Assembly (NCBI GenBank): GCA_035048495.1
Contig: CM068553.1
Span: forward strand, 11,835,259 to 11,899,258
DNA length: 64,000 nucleotides
Source: Euptelea pleiosperma
Lineage: Eukaryota; Streptophyta; Magnoliopsida; Ranunculales; Eupteleaceae
Direction of reading: 5' to 3'
The notes beneath the pieces were generated by a model. It was given only the letters and a program-made list of their open reading frames with translations, made no database searches and was not told the DNA's origin. Shown here in pieces: positions 55,771-64,000 of the stretch (position 1 is the first letter of the stretch; every line of letters begins with the position of its first letter). The position numbers and the translations under genes were made by a program.

Positions 55771-56550
55771 GAGTAGAACTCTGCTGACCTTTTTTTTTTT
55801 TTTTTTTTTGATATCGAAGGCTATAAAATACAATATGAGCCACGTAGCATATTCATAGATATATTTCTGATTTTATGGATGTTTGGCCCAACCCTAGATG
55901 GACATACAGACCAAAAATTAGCCTTATTAGTTATTTCTACTCGTTGGATTGGAGTGTTTCCGTGGGCTGATTTTTAACCGTCTAATTTGAGCATTATTTG
56001 AGGCAAGGTTTAAAAGAGGTCGTTTTAACGGTATAACCGACAGGGGCGTTACCGTACCGTTAAAACGAATTCTAACAGACGGGCAAAAATGAAAAAAAAC
56101 AAAAACAAGAAAAACATATTTTGACAGAAAAAAGCAGAAAAAATGGCGCTGAAATTCAAATTTTAAAATTTGAAATTAAAATTTTCAAAAACGCATAAAA
56201 CGGTCTTTTTTTCCAGAAATTTTTTTTCAGAAAAATAACGGTTTTTATTTTCATTTTAACGGCCATTAAAACGAGAGAAAAAAAAACGGCCGTTATTTTC
56301 TAAGCCTCATAACGGTTCTTAACGTAACGGGCTTGGGGCGTTACCCTTTTAACAGCCATTAAAACTATTAAAACGGCGTTATTTTAAACCATGATTTGGG
56401 GTACACATTAAGATCCAAAGATTTGGAAGCACTAATCAGGCCGATTAGCCAAACATCCATATGGTCAGCGTCCTCCAAGAGTGTGCCACGTGGATCATAT
56501 TGTGGGCGGTCAGCAACTTCACTGACTGGAGGAGGTTCGATAAGTTCTAC
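55771..56550. mobile_element. Mutator-like MITE split by a nested hAT insertion
   Basis: It begins GAGTAGAACTCTGCTGACC and ends GATAAGTTCTAC. The left arm has ATGAGCCACGTAGCATA and the right arm GTGCCACGTGGATCATA. A T19 tract (55792-55810) interrupts the left arm. The element is split at about 56003 by a 390-bp insertion (listed next) and resumes at 56394. Without the insertion its length is near 390 bp. Confidence 0.7.
56004..56393. mobile_element. Nested hAT-type element (AACGG-rich family)
   Basis: It starts CAAGGTTTAAAAG and ends TTTTAAACCATG. The flanks ATTTGAGG (55996-56003) and ATTTGGGG (56394-56401) match at 7 of 8 bases. The host reads through as GAGCATTATTTG/GGGTAC in uninterrupted copies such as 2215-2230. 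Same family as 4528-4854, rich in AACGG/CCGTT. Confidence 0.75.
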
Positions 56551-56575
56551 TTGCATTGAGTAAGTTAACTCCAAT

Positions 56576-56938
56576 CAGTGTTTTAAAACTCATCCAGTCA
56601 ACTCGAAACTCGGCTGAATTGACTCGCCTCGGCTGAATTTCGAGTTGACTCAAAATAAACTCGAATCAAATATACAACGAACTTTGTGCGTTGTTTTTCT
56701 GTAAAAAATTGACGTACCAAGCACATTGTTTTATAATAATTGATGCACCAATAAGTTTCTCAAACGCTTAGTCAACTCAAACTCAACCAATCTTATAAAT
56801 TATGCTTATAAAAATATGATGTTTATATATTAATATTAATATATTACTCGAGTCGGGTTACTTTGGGTCGAGTTCGAGTCTTCGAGTTAACTGAACTCGG
56901 TAGGCTTTCGAGTCGCATTTTCGAGTTTTCAAACACTG
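56576..56938. mobile_element. hAT MITE, relative of 50428-50813
   Basis: Ends CAGTGTTTTAAAACTC and GAGTTTTCAAACACTG. Flanks ACTCCAAT and ACCCCAAC match at 6 of 8. Subterminal GACTCG/CGAGTC motifs surround an AT-rich core. Confidence 0.7.
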
Positions 56939-57472
56939 ACCCCAACACCCTCGAATACAATATCTGAATAATTCTATTTAATTTTGTTTTAGAACTTATC
57001 ATGTACGCCATATCCAGTTTTCAATTTTGCTTTTTTTTGTTTTTTCAGTTTGTAAAACATAGGGTATGTGGCAAAATAGAGGTATATATCTTCACACCCA
57101 TGCTTGTCACGTCCTGATGTTGAGGCCGACCCCTAGATTGAACTCAAACAAACCCGCACCGTTCATATAGTTTGGATGGATACAAACAAACTGAGTCTTC
57201 ATGACACAAAGAAACTACAATTATGGATCATGGTCCAAAATTAACATACTACCATAAAAAGCTGTATTGGTCATCAATCCCAACCGTCCAAACTTGGATT
57301 TGCACTAAACTAAACTTTACACTGATAGGTTGGTCTTAAAGAGTCTAAATAAGGGTTTCTATTTCAATAGAATCTGGATCGTCCAAACGATTGGCCAATA
57401 TTTAATTGATTGCTTAATTAGCAATGCTAGCATAGTTGTGATTTTTGGTTCAAACACCCCAACATTTGGACA
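56939..57472. other. Unassigned intergenic sequence
   Basis: Nothing recognised. Confidence 0.3.
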
Positions 57473-57481
57473 ATATTGATA

Positions 57482-57870
57482 GAGTCCGTCTAGAGCTACA
57501 CCCATTTCTTACATCCACTTCTTACACCCGAGGTTGGGGCCCACATGGACATCATGTTGGACAATCCAACCACACAATGAGTTTTTCATACTATGGTTAC
57601 CCTTCTCACAAAAAATCAGGACATTTCGACATTATTAACCTCATGAAAATATGACTTTAATTTAAAAAATCCAGACCATCCAATTAAACTATTATTTTCG
57701 GTCAATTTTTTATATGGTTAGCAATGTCGAAGTGAACTGACTTTTGACAACGATGCTCATCATGGCAAGGACAACTCATTGTGTGGTTGGATTGTCCAAC
57801 ATGATGTCCATGTGGGCCCCAACCTTGGGTGTAAGCGGATGTAAGAAATGGGTGTAGCTCTAGACGACTC
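57482..57870. mobile_element. Mutator-like MITE with about 100-bp arms and perfect 9-bp duplication
   Basis: Left arm 57482-57581 begins GAGTCCGTCTAGAGCTACAC. Right arm 57775-57870 ends with its near-perfect reverse complement (GTGTAGCTCTAGACGACTC). The element is flanked by identical ATATTGATA (57473-57481 and 57871-57879). The two arms differ at only a few positions, so insertion or arm homogenisation is recent. No coding capacity. Confidence 0.9.
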
Positions 57871-57879
57871 ATATTGATA

Positions 57880-58560
57880 TGTGTCTCATGTATCCCTCTA
57901 TGAGTAGGAAGGAAAGCCTAGACTTTCCGTCCACAACATTTTGCCCTTGTTGACGCATATAATTGTTTTATTCCATTTCTAATTTTAAGGCATGAGAATC
58001 CAATTCCCGTCAACAGACTACTCAACACACATGACTCCATGAGAGATAATCTAATTGATCATAGCCATCCGTCTTCTAGCTAGCTATCAATCTAATTGAT
58101 CATAGCCATCCATCTTCTAGCTAGCCATCAAAAGTTTTAGTTCATGACCTAACTGTGATCAGTATGGTATGGGTATACAGTACAAGAATTAACTAGCCAA
58201 CACAATATTGGATCAGCCACTTGGTCCCTCACTCGCTTTAATTTGCATGATTTGCGTGAAGTATACACTACACGTGCCCACAAATATTTAACTATTGCAA
58301 TTCTAGTATATTTCATAGTGGGTCCACTCTCATTGCACTCAAGGTGGATAAACTAAATTATGGTAATTCCATTTATAGAAGGAAAATGCTACCCCATAGT
58401 AGACCGAAGAAAATGTTGTGCGGTCGAGTATCAAAGAATAGAAATGGGATATATATATATGAATTGCATCTAGGAGTAGAAAGTAATCCACTGTAGGGTC
58501 AAAAGCAGCTACGAGTTCCAAGCTCTATAAGCTTGATTTTAGCCCTAAGTATATGCTACT
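57880..58560. repeat. Unassigned; 41-bp tandem duplication at 58047-58128
   Basis: TCTAATTGATCATAGCCATC followed by CGTCTTCTAGCTAGC is repeated once in tandem with few changes. No gene nearby. Confidence 0.5.
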
Positions 58561-59098
58561 AATAAGGCTTAGGCATTTTAAGGTTTTACTTTTTAATTTT
58601 TCATTTCCATTTCCTTTACACTAAATCTTAACATTTCATATGTTAATTATTTTACTTATATTTATTTTGCAGGACCTAGATGCTGATTGAAACTGTCTTG
58701 TTCTCTTGGCTATCACATTGATTTTTGTAACTTTTGTTATTATGGAATTTGGAACAATAAATATTGTAAAAACTTAATTTAAGATATTGAATTTTATGTT
58801 TTCTTTGCACTTTGTTTTGATTAAATGGAACAGAAAAATGAGATACTACAGGTTATAGATATTGTAGGTTCCAAGTACAACAATGTCTTTTTTTTGTCGT
58901 TTTGAACTATCATTGTGGAATTTGAAACAGTGACTATTGTAATCTTTTTTAGATATTAAATATATGTTTTCATCGAAATGAAATAGGTATTAAAGGTTAT
59001 AAATATGAATAATATATCTTATCATAGAAATGAAGTAAGATATATGCAGGTCACAGGTAATATAGGTTACTGGTATATATATAAAAAATTGAAAACAT
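58561..59098. other. AT-rich; possible interior or 3' flank of a CACTA element
   Basis: It precedes the subterminal repeats below. A splice-like TTTGCAG|GACCTAGATGC... at about 58671 may be a transposase 3' end, but no transposase domain is visible. Confidence 0.3.
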
Positions 59099-59526
59099 TT
59101 ACCGACAGTCACAAGCCGTCGTTATAGGTGACTTCTACCGACGGCCAAGATCGTCGCCATTGCTATATGTAACCTACACCGACGGCTGGCCGTCGGTACA
59201 TGTTTCGTATGCAAAAGAAAATCTTAATTAACATTTACCGACGGCCGTGACCGTCGCTGTAAAACATCATAGGGATGGTGTTGTCCTGGCCGTCGGTAAA
59301 AGCCTGTTACCGTCGCTACATATGGTTGCACTACAATATTTTTCGGCGGGAAGGACTTTATAGCGAAGGCCAATTTTAGGATCGACCGTCGGTAAAACAT
59401 TTAGCGACGAATGTTCTACCGACGGCTAGTGACGGCCAGGACGACCGTCGCTAAAAGATTTAACGACGAATTTATAGCTTTTAGCGACGGCCTCCGACTG
59501 TCGCTAAAACCCTTTTTTGTTGTAGC
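59099..59526. mobile_element. CACTA (En/Spm) subterminal repeat cluster and terminus
   Basis: About 20 copies of ACCGACGGC/GCCGTCGGT/TAGCGACG motifs lie in both orientations, typical of CACTA subterminal arrays. A CACTACAA terminus starts at 59329. The segment ends at 59526 with CCCTTTTTTGTTGTAGCG, the inverted form of a CACTACAACAAAAAAGGG end with one base changed. Thus 59329-59526 may be a 198-bp deletion derivative, and 59099-59328 the end of a second element. A 3-bp duplication could not be confirmed. Confidence 0.7.
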
Positions 59527-59788
59527 GTGCTTCTTGCTGTAAGAACCCGTGTTTCAAACTGCCCATATAAATTATGGATGCCAATGGATTGGGTCAGGTC
59601 GAGTAAACCTTTGATGACAGCAGGATGTCAGCGAAGCCGTTGAGTACCACAGAGTTCTTGGCACGTACCCGAATGCTTTTTGCCATGTACCAAAGTGAGT
59701 ATTTTTTAAGATTTATTTTAAAATTTTTTTAATACAAAAGAAAAGAGCACTTGGGTACATGGCAAAAATCACTTGGGAATGTGCCGAA
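59527..59788. repeat. Repeat debris, inverted match to 53007-53075
   Basis: GTCGAGTAAACCTTTGATGA, then GAAGCCGTTGAGTACCACAG and AGTTCTTGGCACG, is the reverse complement of the sequence at 53007-53075 with few differences. Confidence 0.55.
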
Positions 59789-60702
59789 TAGGGCTGTCAA
59801 AGGGCCGGACTAGGTTAGGGCCTAGCCCCCTCCCTTATAAATGTGAGGCCCTAGCCCTACTCTCAAGGGCCAAGGCCGGGTTAAGGTAGGGTCAGGGCCT
59901 AGAAGAAAAGTATTAAAAAAAATTAGTAAAAAAATAGATGCTATAATAATGCACTCGGTTTGTAACGTGTTTCCTTGCTTTAATATATATAGATTTTTCA
60001 ATGAATGATCATAATTTTTTAGTTGCAGGGGTGAACCGTTAAGGTTTGAAAATTAATATTTCAGTCTTCTTATAAAAACCTCAATAAAATAAATGATATA
60101 TTATAAATTTATACTAGAAAAAAGTCATAGTAGAATGATTTTGAACCATTCTTAAATTTTTCAAAATAGAAACGATTTTGGGTCAGTCATAATTTTGGAA
60201 TAGCTCAATATCTTTTTTAGGATAATTTTAATGTCCAACACCAATAACGTTGTGATATGTGTACCTAAAGAGACCGGGAGACCAAGCCAACCGGTTTCCC
60301 CCATTTCTTTTATATGTTTTATTTTTGAAAAACGGGTTTGATTCCCTATGTAGCTTGGAACTCTCATTAATTACCAGTTGGACGATATGTGACCTTAGAA
60401 CAACCCATTTTTTATATATAAAAAAGAAAAGACAATTTAATTTAGTTTTGAATATACCATGCACTTAGTATGCCATTTTCTAAAAAAAGATGCACTATGT
60501 GCGTTATTTTATAGAATATAATTTAAAAAATAAATATAACAAAGATAATTCGCTAAGGGTCGGGCCTCCTTGAGTGTGACCCTGTCCCGACGGGCCCAAA
60601 GGGCTTGAAATATAAAAAAAAAAAAACAAAGGACCCTTTAGGGCTTTTAAAGGGTAGGATAGGGCAGGGCCCCCTTATAAGAGGGCCGGATTGACACCCC
60701 TA
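59789..60702. mobile_element. hAT-like element (GGGCC-rich), 914 bp
   Basis: Ends TAGGGCTGTCAAAGGGCCGG and GGGCCGGATTGACACCCCTA are inverted matches. Subterminal regions contain AGGGCCTAG/GGGCC motifs. No 8-bp duplication is visible, so one end may come from a different copy. The right end is shared with 52825-53006. Confidence 0.6.
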
Positions 60703-61204
60703 GTTGCAGCACACCATTATTCGCCTGGGTAAATATTTACCATGGATCCATAATTTTTACAGTTTGAGCCACTACTATTTGGAGGCAAAAAATTAAATGG
60801 CTGCTAACATTCACTTTTTCGGCTCGACCATCCTTGAAATATATATAAAAAAAGTTTGTGAAATTGAAATGTCTGTTTGTCTCTCTTCATGCATCCTTTG
60901 CTCACTGCCCATGATGACTGCCTACAATATGAGCGACATGGCATACTTTTAGAAGATTCTGACCGCATGGATGTTTGGTCAATCCCTTGATGGGCCTACA
61001 AGCCAAAACTCAACCTAATTAGTTCTTTCAAATCTTTGGATCCTTGAACCCAAATAATGGTCAATAATCTTTGAAATCACTAATCAAGCTGATTTTAGTT
61101 TGTAGGTCCACTTAGGGATTGGACAAACATCCATATGGTCAGCATCCTCTAAGACTATTCCATGTGGCTCATATAGGGGGGGCGGTCAACATAAAGTTCT
61201 ACTC
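60703..61204. mobile_element. Composite: duplicated segment plus G-box-family MITE
   Basis: 60712-60900 matches 52540-52660. It runs into a MITE (about 60905-61204) with ATGAGCGACATGGCATAC on the left, CACTAATCAAGCTGATTTTA in the middle-right, and TTCCATGTGGCTCATA on the right. It ends AAAGTTCTACTC, the family terminus. Confidence 0.65.
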
Positions 61205-61767
61205 CAACATTGCACCCTCCACCCAAGAGGTGGAAAGTATTTGCAATAGATTTTATAGGTTAATACCAAGCAATATAGAAAATATTTACATTCATAACTA
61301 CAAATATTTGTAGAGATAAATATTTGCATCTTGCAAATATTTATTGGATACCAAACATGGCCTTATATGAGAATTTTTTTACTTTTTAAAGAAAACATCC
61401 AAATTGATCTATAGTTCAAGGTACAGGGAGGGGCGCACTGTCCCTCCCTATAACCCCCCAGCCAGTTCAATCGAAGTTGGATCGCGGTATCATACCTTCA
61501 TGTACTTTAGCATCATCAGGTCCAAAAATTCGATGTTAAAAATTCGTAACCAAAATACAAAGGTGTGTAAACCTTAGAAGAGATTAAAGTTTAGGATTGT
61601 TGACGGATCCCCAGTTACTCAATTAGTAGGCAAATGATTAATATGAGTTTGTGTGGGGCCGCATACCGTACTTAAATTAAATATTAAAAGTGAAGTGTGA
61701 ACTGTGAAGTGTGAGAGAGACTAGAGTTGCAATTTTTTTCACTGTAGTGTGACCGTGTGGGTCTAAC

Positions 61768-61768
<1 letters not shown>
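61205..61768. other. Unassigned intergenic sequence
   Basis: Nothing recognised. Confidence 0.3.
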
Positions 61769-61815
<47 letters not shown>

Positions 61816-61823
61816 GAGAGAGA
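61769..61823. repeat. (GA)n microsatellite
   Basis: About 26 GA units with one GG interruption near 61805. Confidence 0.95.
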
Positions 61824-63009
61824 ATACTAACCTGATTGGCAACTAACGACAACGTAAACTGGAGTTACAACTTGCAGGTGGAGCGCCGTGCGGTGGGGAC
61901 TGCAGATTGTACAGGGAGAGAGGTAGGATGGGGGAGAGAGACATGAACAAAATGAGGTAAGGTCCATAGGGCATTAGTGCTTTTTTTTACTTTTAATCCA
62001 TTTTTCGATATTTGCGTTCTATCCGTGAACCCTTATAAAATTGTAAATTATTCATGTTTTTGATGTGGTCCGTCCGTATAGTATGGCTACCACCTAAAAA
62101 TGATTAAATCACGAATTAATTGTGAAGTTAACAACTAGGGGCGGCTCTTAAAAGCACAGGAACATGAAGCAAAAATTTTATTTTTTTGGTTATACGACGC
62201 GTACGAGATTATCAGTGTTTTAGCTGGAGGAGAGCTATATGCTTCTCTCCATCTGTTCCCTTAATTACTGCATATGTCCTTAATCAATTTTTGAACAATG
62301 AATGGAGTAAGAAACTGGACCTCAACTAGCATATCAATGTCCAAGCATGAGGTTAAAATCTAGCTTCAGATGATTGTTGACAGCCCTCTGTATTCCCCCG
62401 CCCCAAGATGGTAGGGAAAGAGCCACCCCTTTACCAGGGGTTTAGTAGGTTGATTAGGCAAGGGCCCAAAGTTGACTTTTGGGCCGGCACTTTTCGAGCC
62501 CCAGAACCTAACCTAGCTAGCATAGTACTATTTGGGGTTGGGTTCTAGCCTAGGAGTATTATTTGAGTTGTGTTGAGCTCGAATGCACTATCCAGTCCAA
62601 CTGGACCCAAATTGCACCTTGCTTGTTTAATATTTGTCTTAGGATGAAATGTTTGAAAGGTCAACGATGCATGGTGGGAGTTATGGGGTGTTTAAGTGCA
62701 TGGAGAGCTCCCCCTTGAACCTAGCTAGTTAGTAACCGCGTATATACACGAATTATACCCGAATAGTTTTTTTTGAAAAAAAAATGTTTTATACCGTACA
62801 CATTGAATTGTAAGGATTATTCTCTAAAACCGATTAAAACACATATTTTTGTTCTTTTTGGGAATAACATCGATAACGGTAAAATAATGGCCCTTATTTT
62901 CTACCAAATGTTAGTAAATGAGAAATAATGTAGAAATAAGAAATCAGTGAGGAAGAACTTCGTGTAGAATTCAAACACTTTTACATATAGAATGAGGAGA
63001 ATTTTTTTG
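61824..63009. other. Unassigned intergenic sequence
   Basis: Nothing firm. The stretch near 62810-62905 (CCGATTAAAACAC, CGATAACGGTAAAATAATGG) resembles a piece of the AACGG-rich hAT family. Confidence 0.3.
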
Positions 63010-63172
63010 AAGCGGCAGGACTTTTGAAATCATGCACCCAATGATCGTGCGCCACATATACCTGGGGTTTAGGATTTAGCTCTAAAAACTTTTTAAAAAA
63101 GTAACCATCGGTATATGTGGCATGCAATCATTGGCCCATGATCACTGCTTCAAAAATCCTGCAGCTGCTTCA
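63010..63172. mobile_element. Palindromic MITE, second copy
   Basis: GAAGCGGCAGGACTTTTGAA, then TCATGCACCCAATGATCG and CGCCACATATACC, pair with GGTATATGTGGCATGCAATC, ATTGGCCCATGATCACTGC and the final GCAGCTGCTTC. Same family as 28175-28320, opposite orientation. Confidence 0.65.
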
Positions 63173-63224
63173 AAAAAATTCAAACATAGCGATCACATTT
63201 AACACGTTGATAGCATTAATGATA

Positions 63225-63390
63225 AAGATCATCAGCTTTATTGGTGATTTCTAGCATTGGAATTCAGCATTATTACATCATGGGTTTTATGAATAGGCAT
63301 ATGGATGACTTCCAAGCCCATGATGAAAAAATGCTGAAATCCAACGGCTAAAAATGCCAATCAGGTTGATCTTTAGCTCCACCTGAAATC
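63225..63390. mobile_element. Mutator-like MITE, internally shortened
   Basis: CAGCTTTATTGGTGATTTCT, then AGCATTGGAATTCAGC, pairs with GCTGAAATCCAACGGCT and AAAATGCCAATCAGGTTGAT. Same class as the copies at 51800 and 53855. Confidence 0.5.
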
Positions 63391-63502
63391 AAAATTTTGA
63401 AATGGACGTCCCTATCAAAGGCTTCTTCAGCTTCACCAATACCATGTGAGGCTTCACTCACTCCCCTATATTCTATGTTTAAAAGGGTAACATATATGAA
63501 AC

Positions 63503-63605
63503 CAAGGTTTACAAAGGGCTGTTATAGGGTTTAGGGTTTAGGGTTTATATAACAGACTGGGGGTGTTACCATTTTTCCATTATAATGGCCGTTATAACGG
63601 ATTCC
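63503..63605. mobile_element. Small AACGG-family element carrying a telomere-type tract
   Basis: It starts CAAGGTTTACAAAGG, has TAACAGACTGGGGGTGTTAC and CCGTTATAACGG, and ends near AACGGATTCC. It sits inside MITE-derived sequence that continues at 63606. Three TTTAGGG-type units (63526-63548) lie within it. Confidence 0.5.
63526..63548. repeat. Interstitial telomere-type repeat (TTTAGGG)3
   Basis: GGGTTTAGGGTTTAGGGTTTA inside a transposon fragment. It may simply be an expansion of a GGGTTTA motif rather than a telomeric insertion. Confidence 0.7.
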
Positions 63606-64000
63606 AACCTTTGGATCTCAGTACCCCCAAATAATGCTCGAATCCCATAGTTAAAGTGAACCCATGAAAAGGACACCAATGCAACGGTTAGAAATCACTA
63701 AGCAGGCTGATTTTTATGCAAAGGTCAACCAAGAGATGAGAAGAACTTTGCCGAGTATGGCCGGTCAGCAAAGTTCCTGACCACACACAATATGAGCCAC
63801 GTGGCACACTTTTAGATGACGCTAACCATGTGCATGTTTGGGCAATCCCTAGGTGGACCTACATACCAAAAATCAGCCTGATTAGTGATTTCAAACTTTT
63901 TGATCTTTGTACCTCAAAAATCGTCAATAATGCTCAAAATCCTTAGTTAAAAAGAAACCCAAGAAAACAACTCCAATCCAACACTTAAAAATCATTAATC
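63606..64000. mobile_element. G-box-family MITEs, second copy cut by the window end
   Basis: The right half of one copy (63606-63735: GATCTCAGTACCCCC..., AAATCACTAAGCAGGCTGAT) is followed by the left half of another from about 63737 (GAGAAGAACTTTGCC, ATGAGCCACGTGGCACAC at 63792, CAGCCTGATTAGTGATTTC). It runs off the window end at the ATCATTAATC block. Confidence 0.65.

Overview
This window is nuclear DNA of a flowering plant. It holds spliced genes with GT-AG or GC-AG introns, an intronless pentatricopeptide-repeat (PPR) gene, a plant-specific NAC gene, and a dense layer of plant transposons (Copia and Gypsy LTR elements, LINE, hAT, Mutator, PIF/Harbinger and CACTA types). I could not fix the species. 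The repeat families are not ones I can tie to a clade, and nothing looks organellar or bacterial.

Only two protein genes look intact in 64 kb. The first (17216-20296, minus) is a 1026-residue P-class PPR protein of about 24 repeats, probably acting on RNA in an organelle. The second (42483-44730, plus, three exons) is a NAC transcription factor of the VND type, the regulators of xylem-vessel secondary-wall formation. It has an unusual GC-AG second intron and possibly a very long leader intron. A third gene (54534-55150, minus) is a frameshifted copy of a plant DUF7086-type protein. A few exon-like islands remain that I cannot name: 9296-10119 and 16955-17202 on minus, 12360-12538 on plus.

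Layout. 1-7.5 kb: Mutator-like MITEs, a LINE 3' fragment, a hAT-type element and a Tourist-like MITE. 7.5-7.8 kb: a full-length retroposed U2 snRNA pseudogene with poly(A) tail and 10-bp target duplication. 8-17 kb: unassigned exon islands, a 945-bp hAT element with perfect 8-bp duplication, a decayed Gypsy reverse transcriptase and a LINE tail. 17.2-20.5 kb: PPR gene with a hAT insertion just upstream. 21-28 kb: two LTR-like blocks with unusual arrays of short palindromic motifs, and a decayed Copia gag/protease. 28-37 kb: MITEs and long-TIR elements. 36-44.8 kb: NAC gene region, with a G-box cluster upstream and a Copia relic inside the putative leader intron. 45-50 kb: AT-rich with little recognisable. 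50-64 kb: many MITEs, several with target duplications, the DUF7086 pseudogene, CACTA ends and nested insertions.

The genes are not functionally linked; this is an ordinary gene-poor plant segment shaped by transposition. I saw no evidence of a new multi-gene system. The best observations are the U2 retrocopy, the GC-AG intron, the G-box-bearing MITE family, the palindrome-array LTRs and the unassigned exons touching the PPR stop codon.
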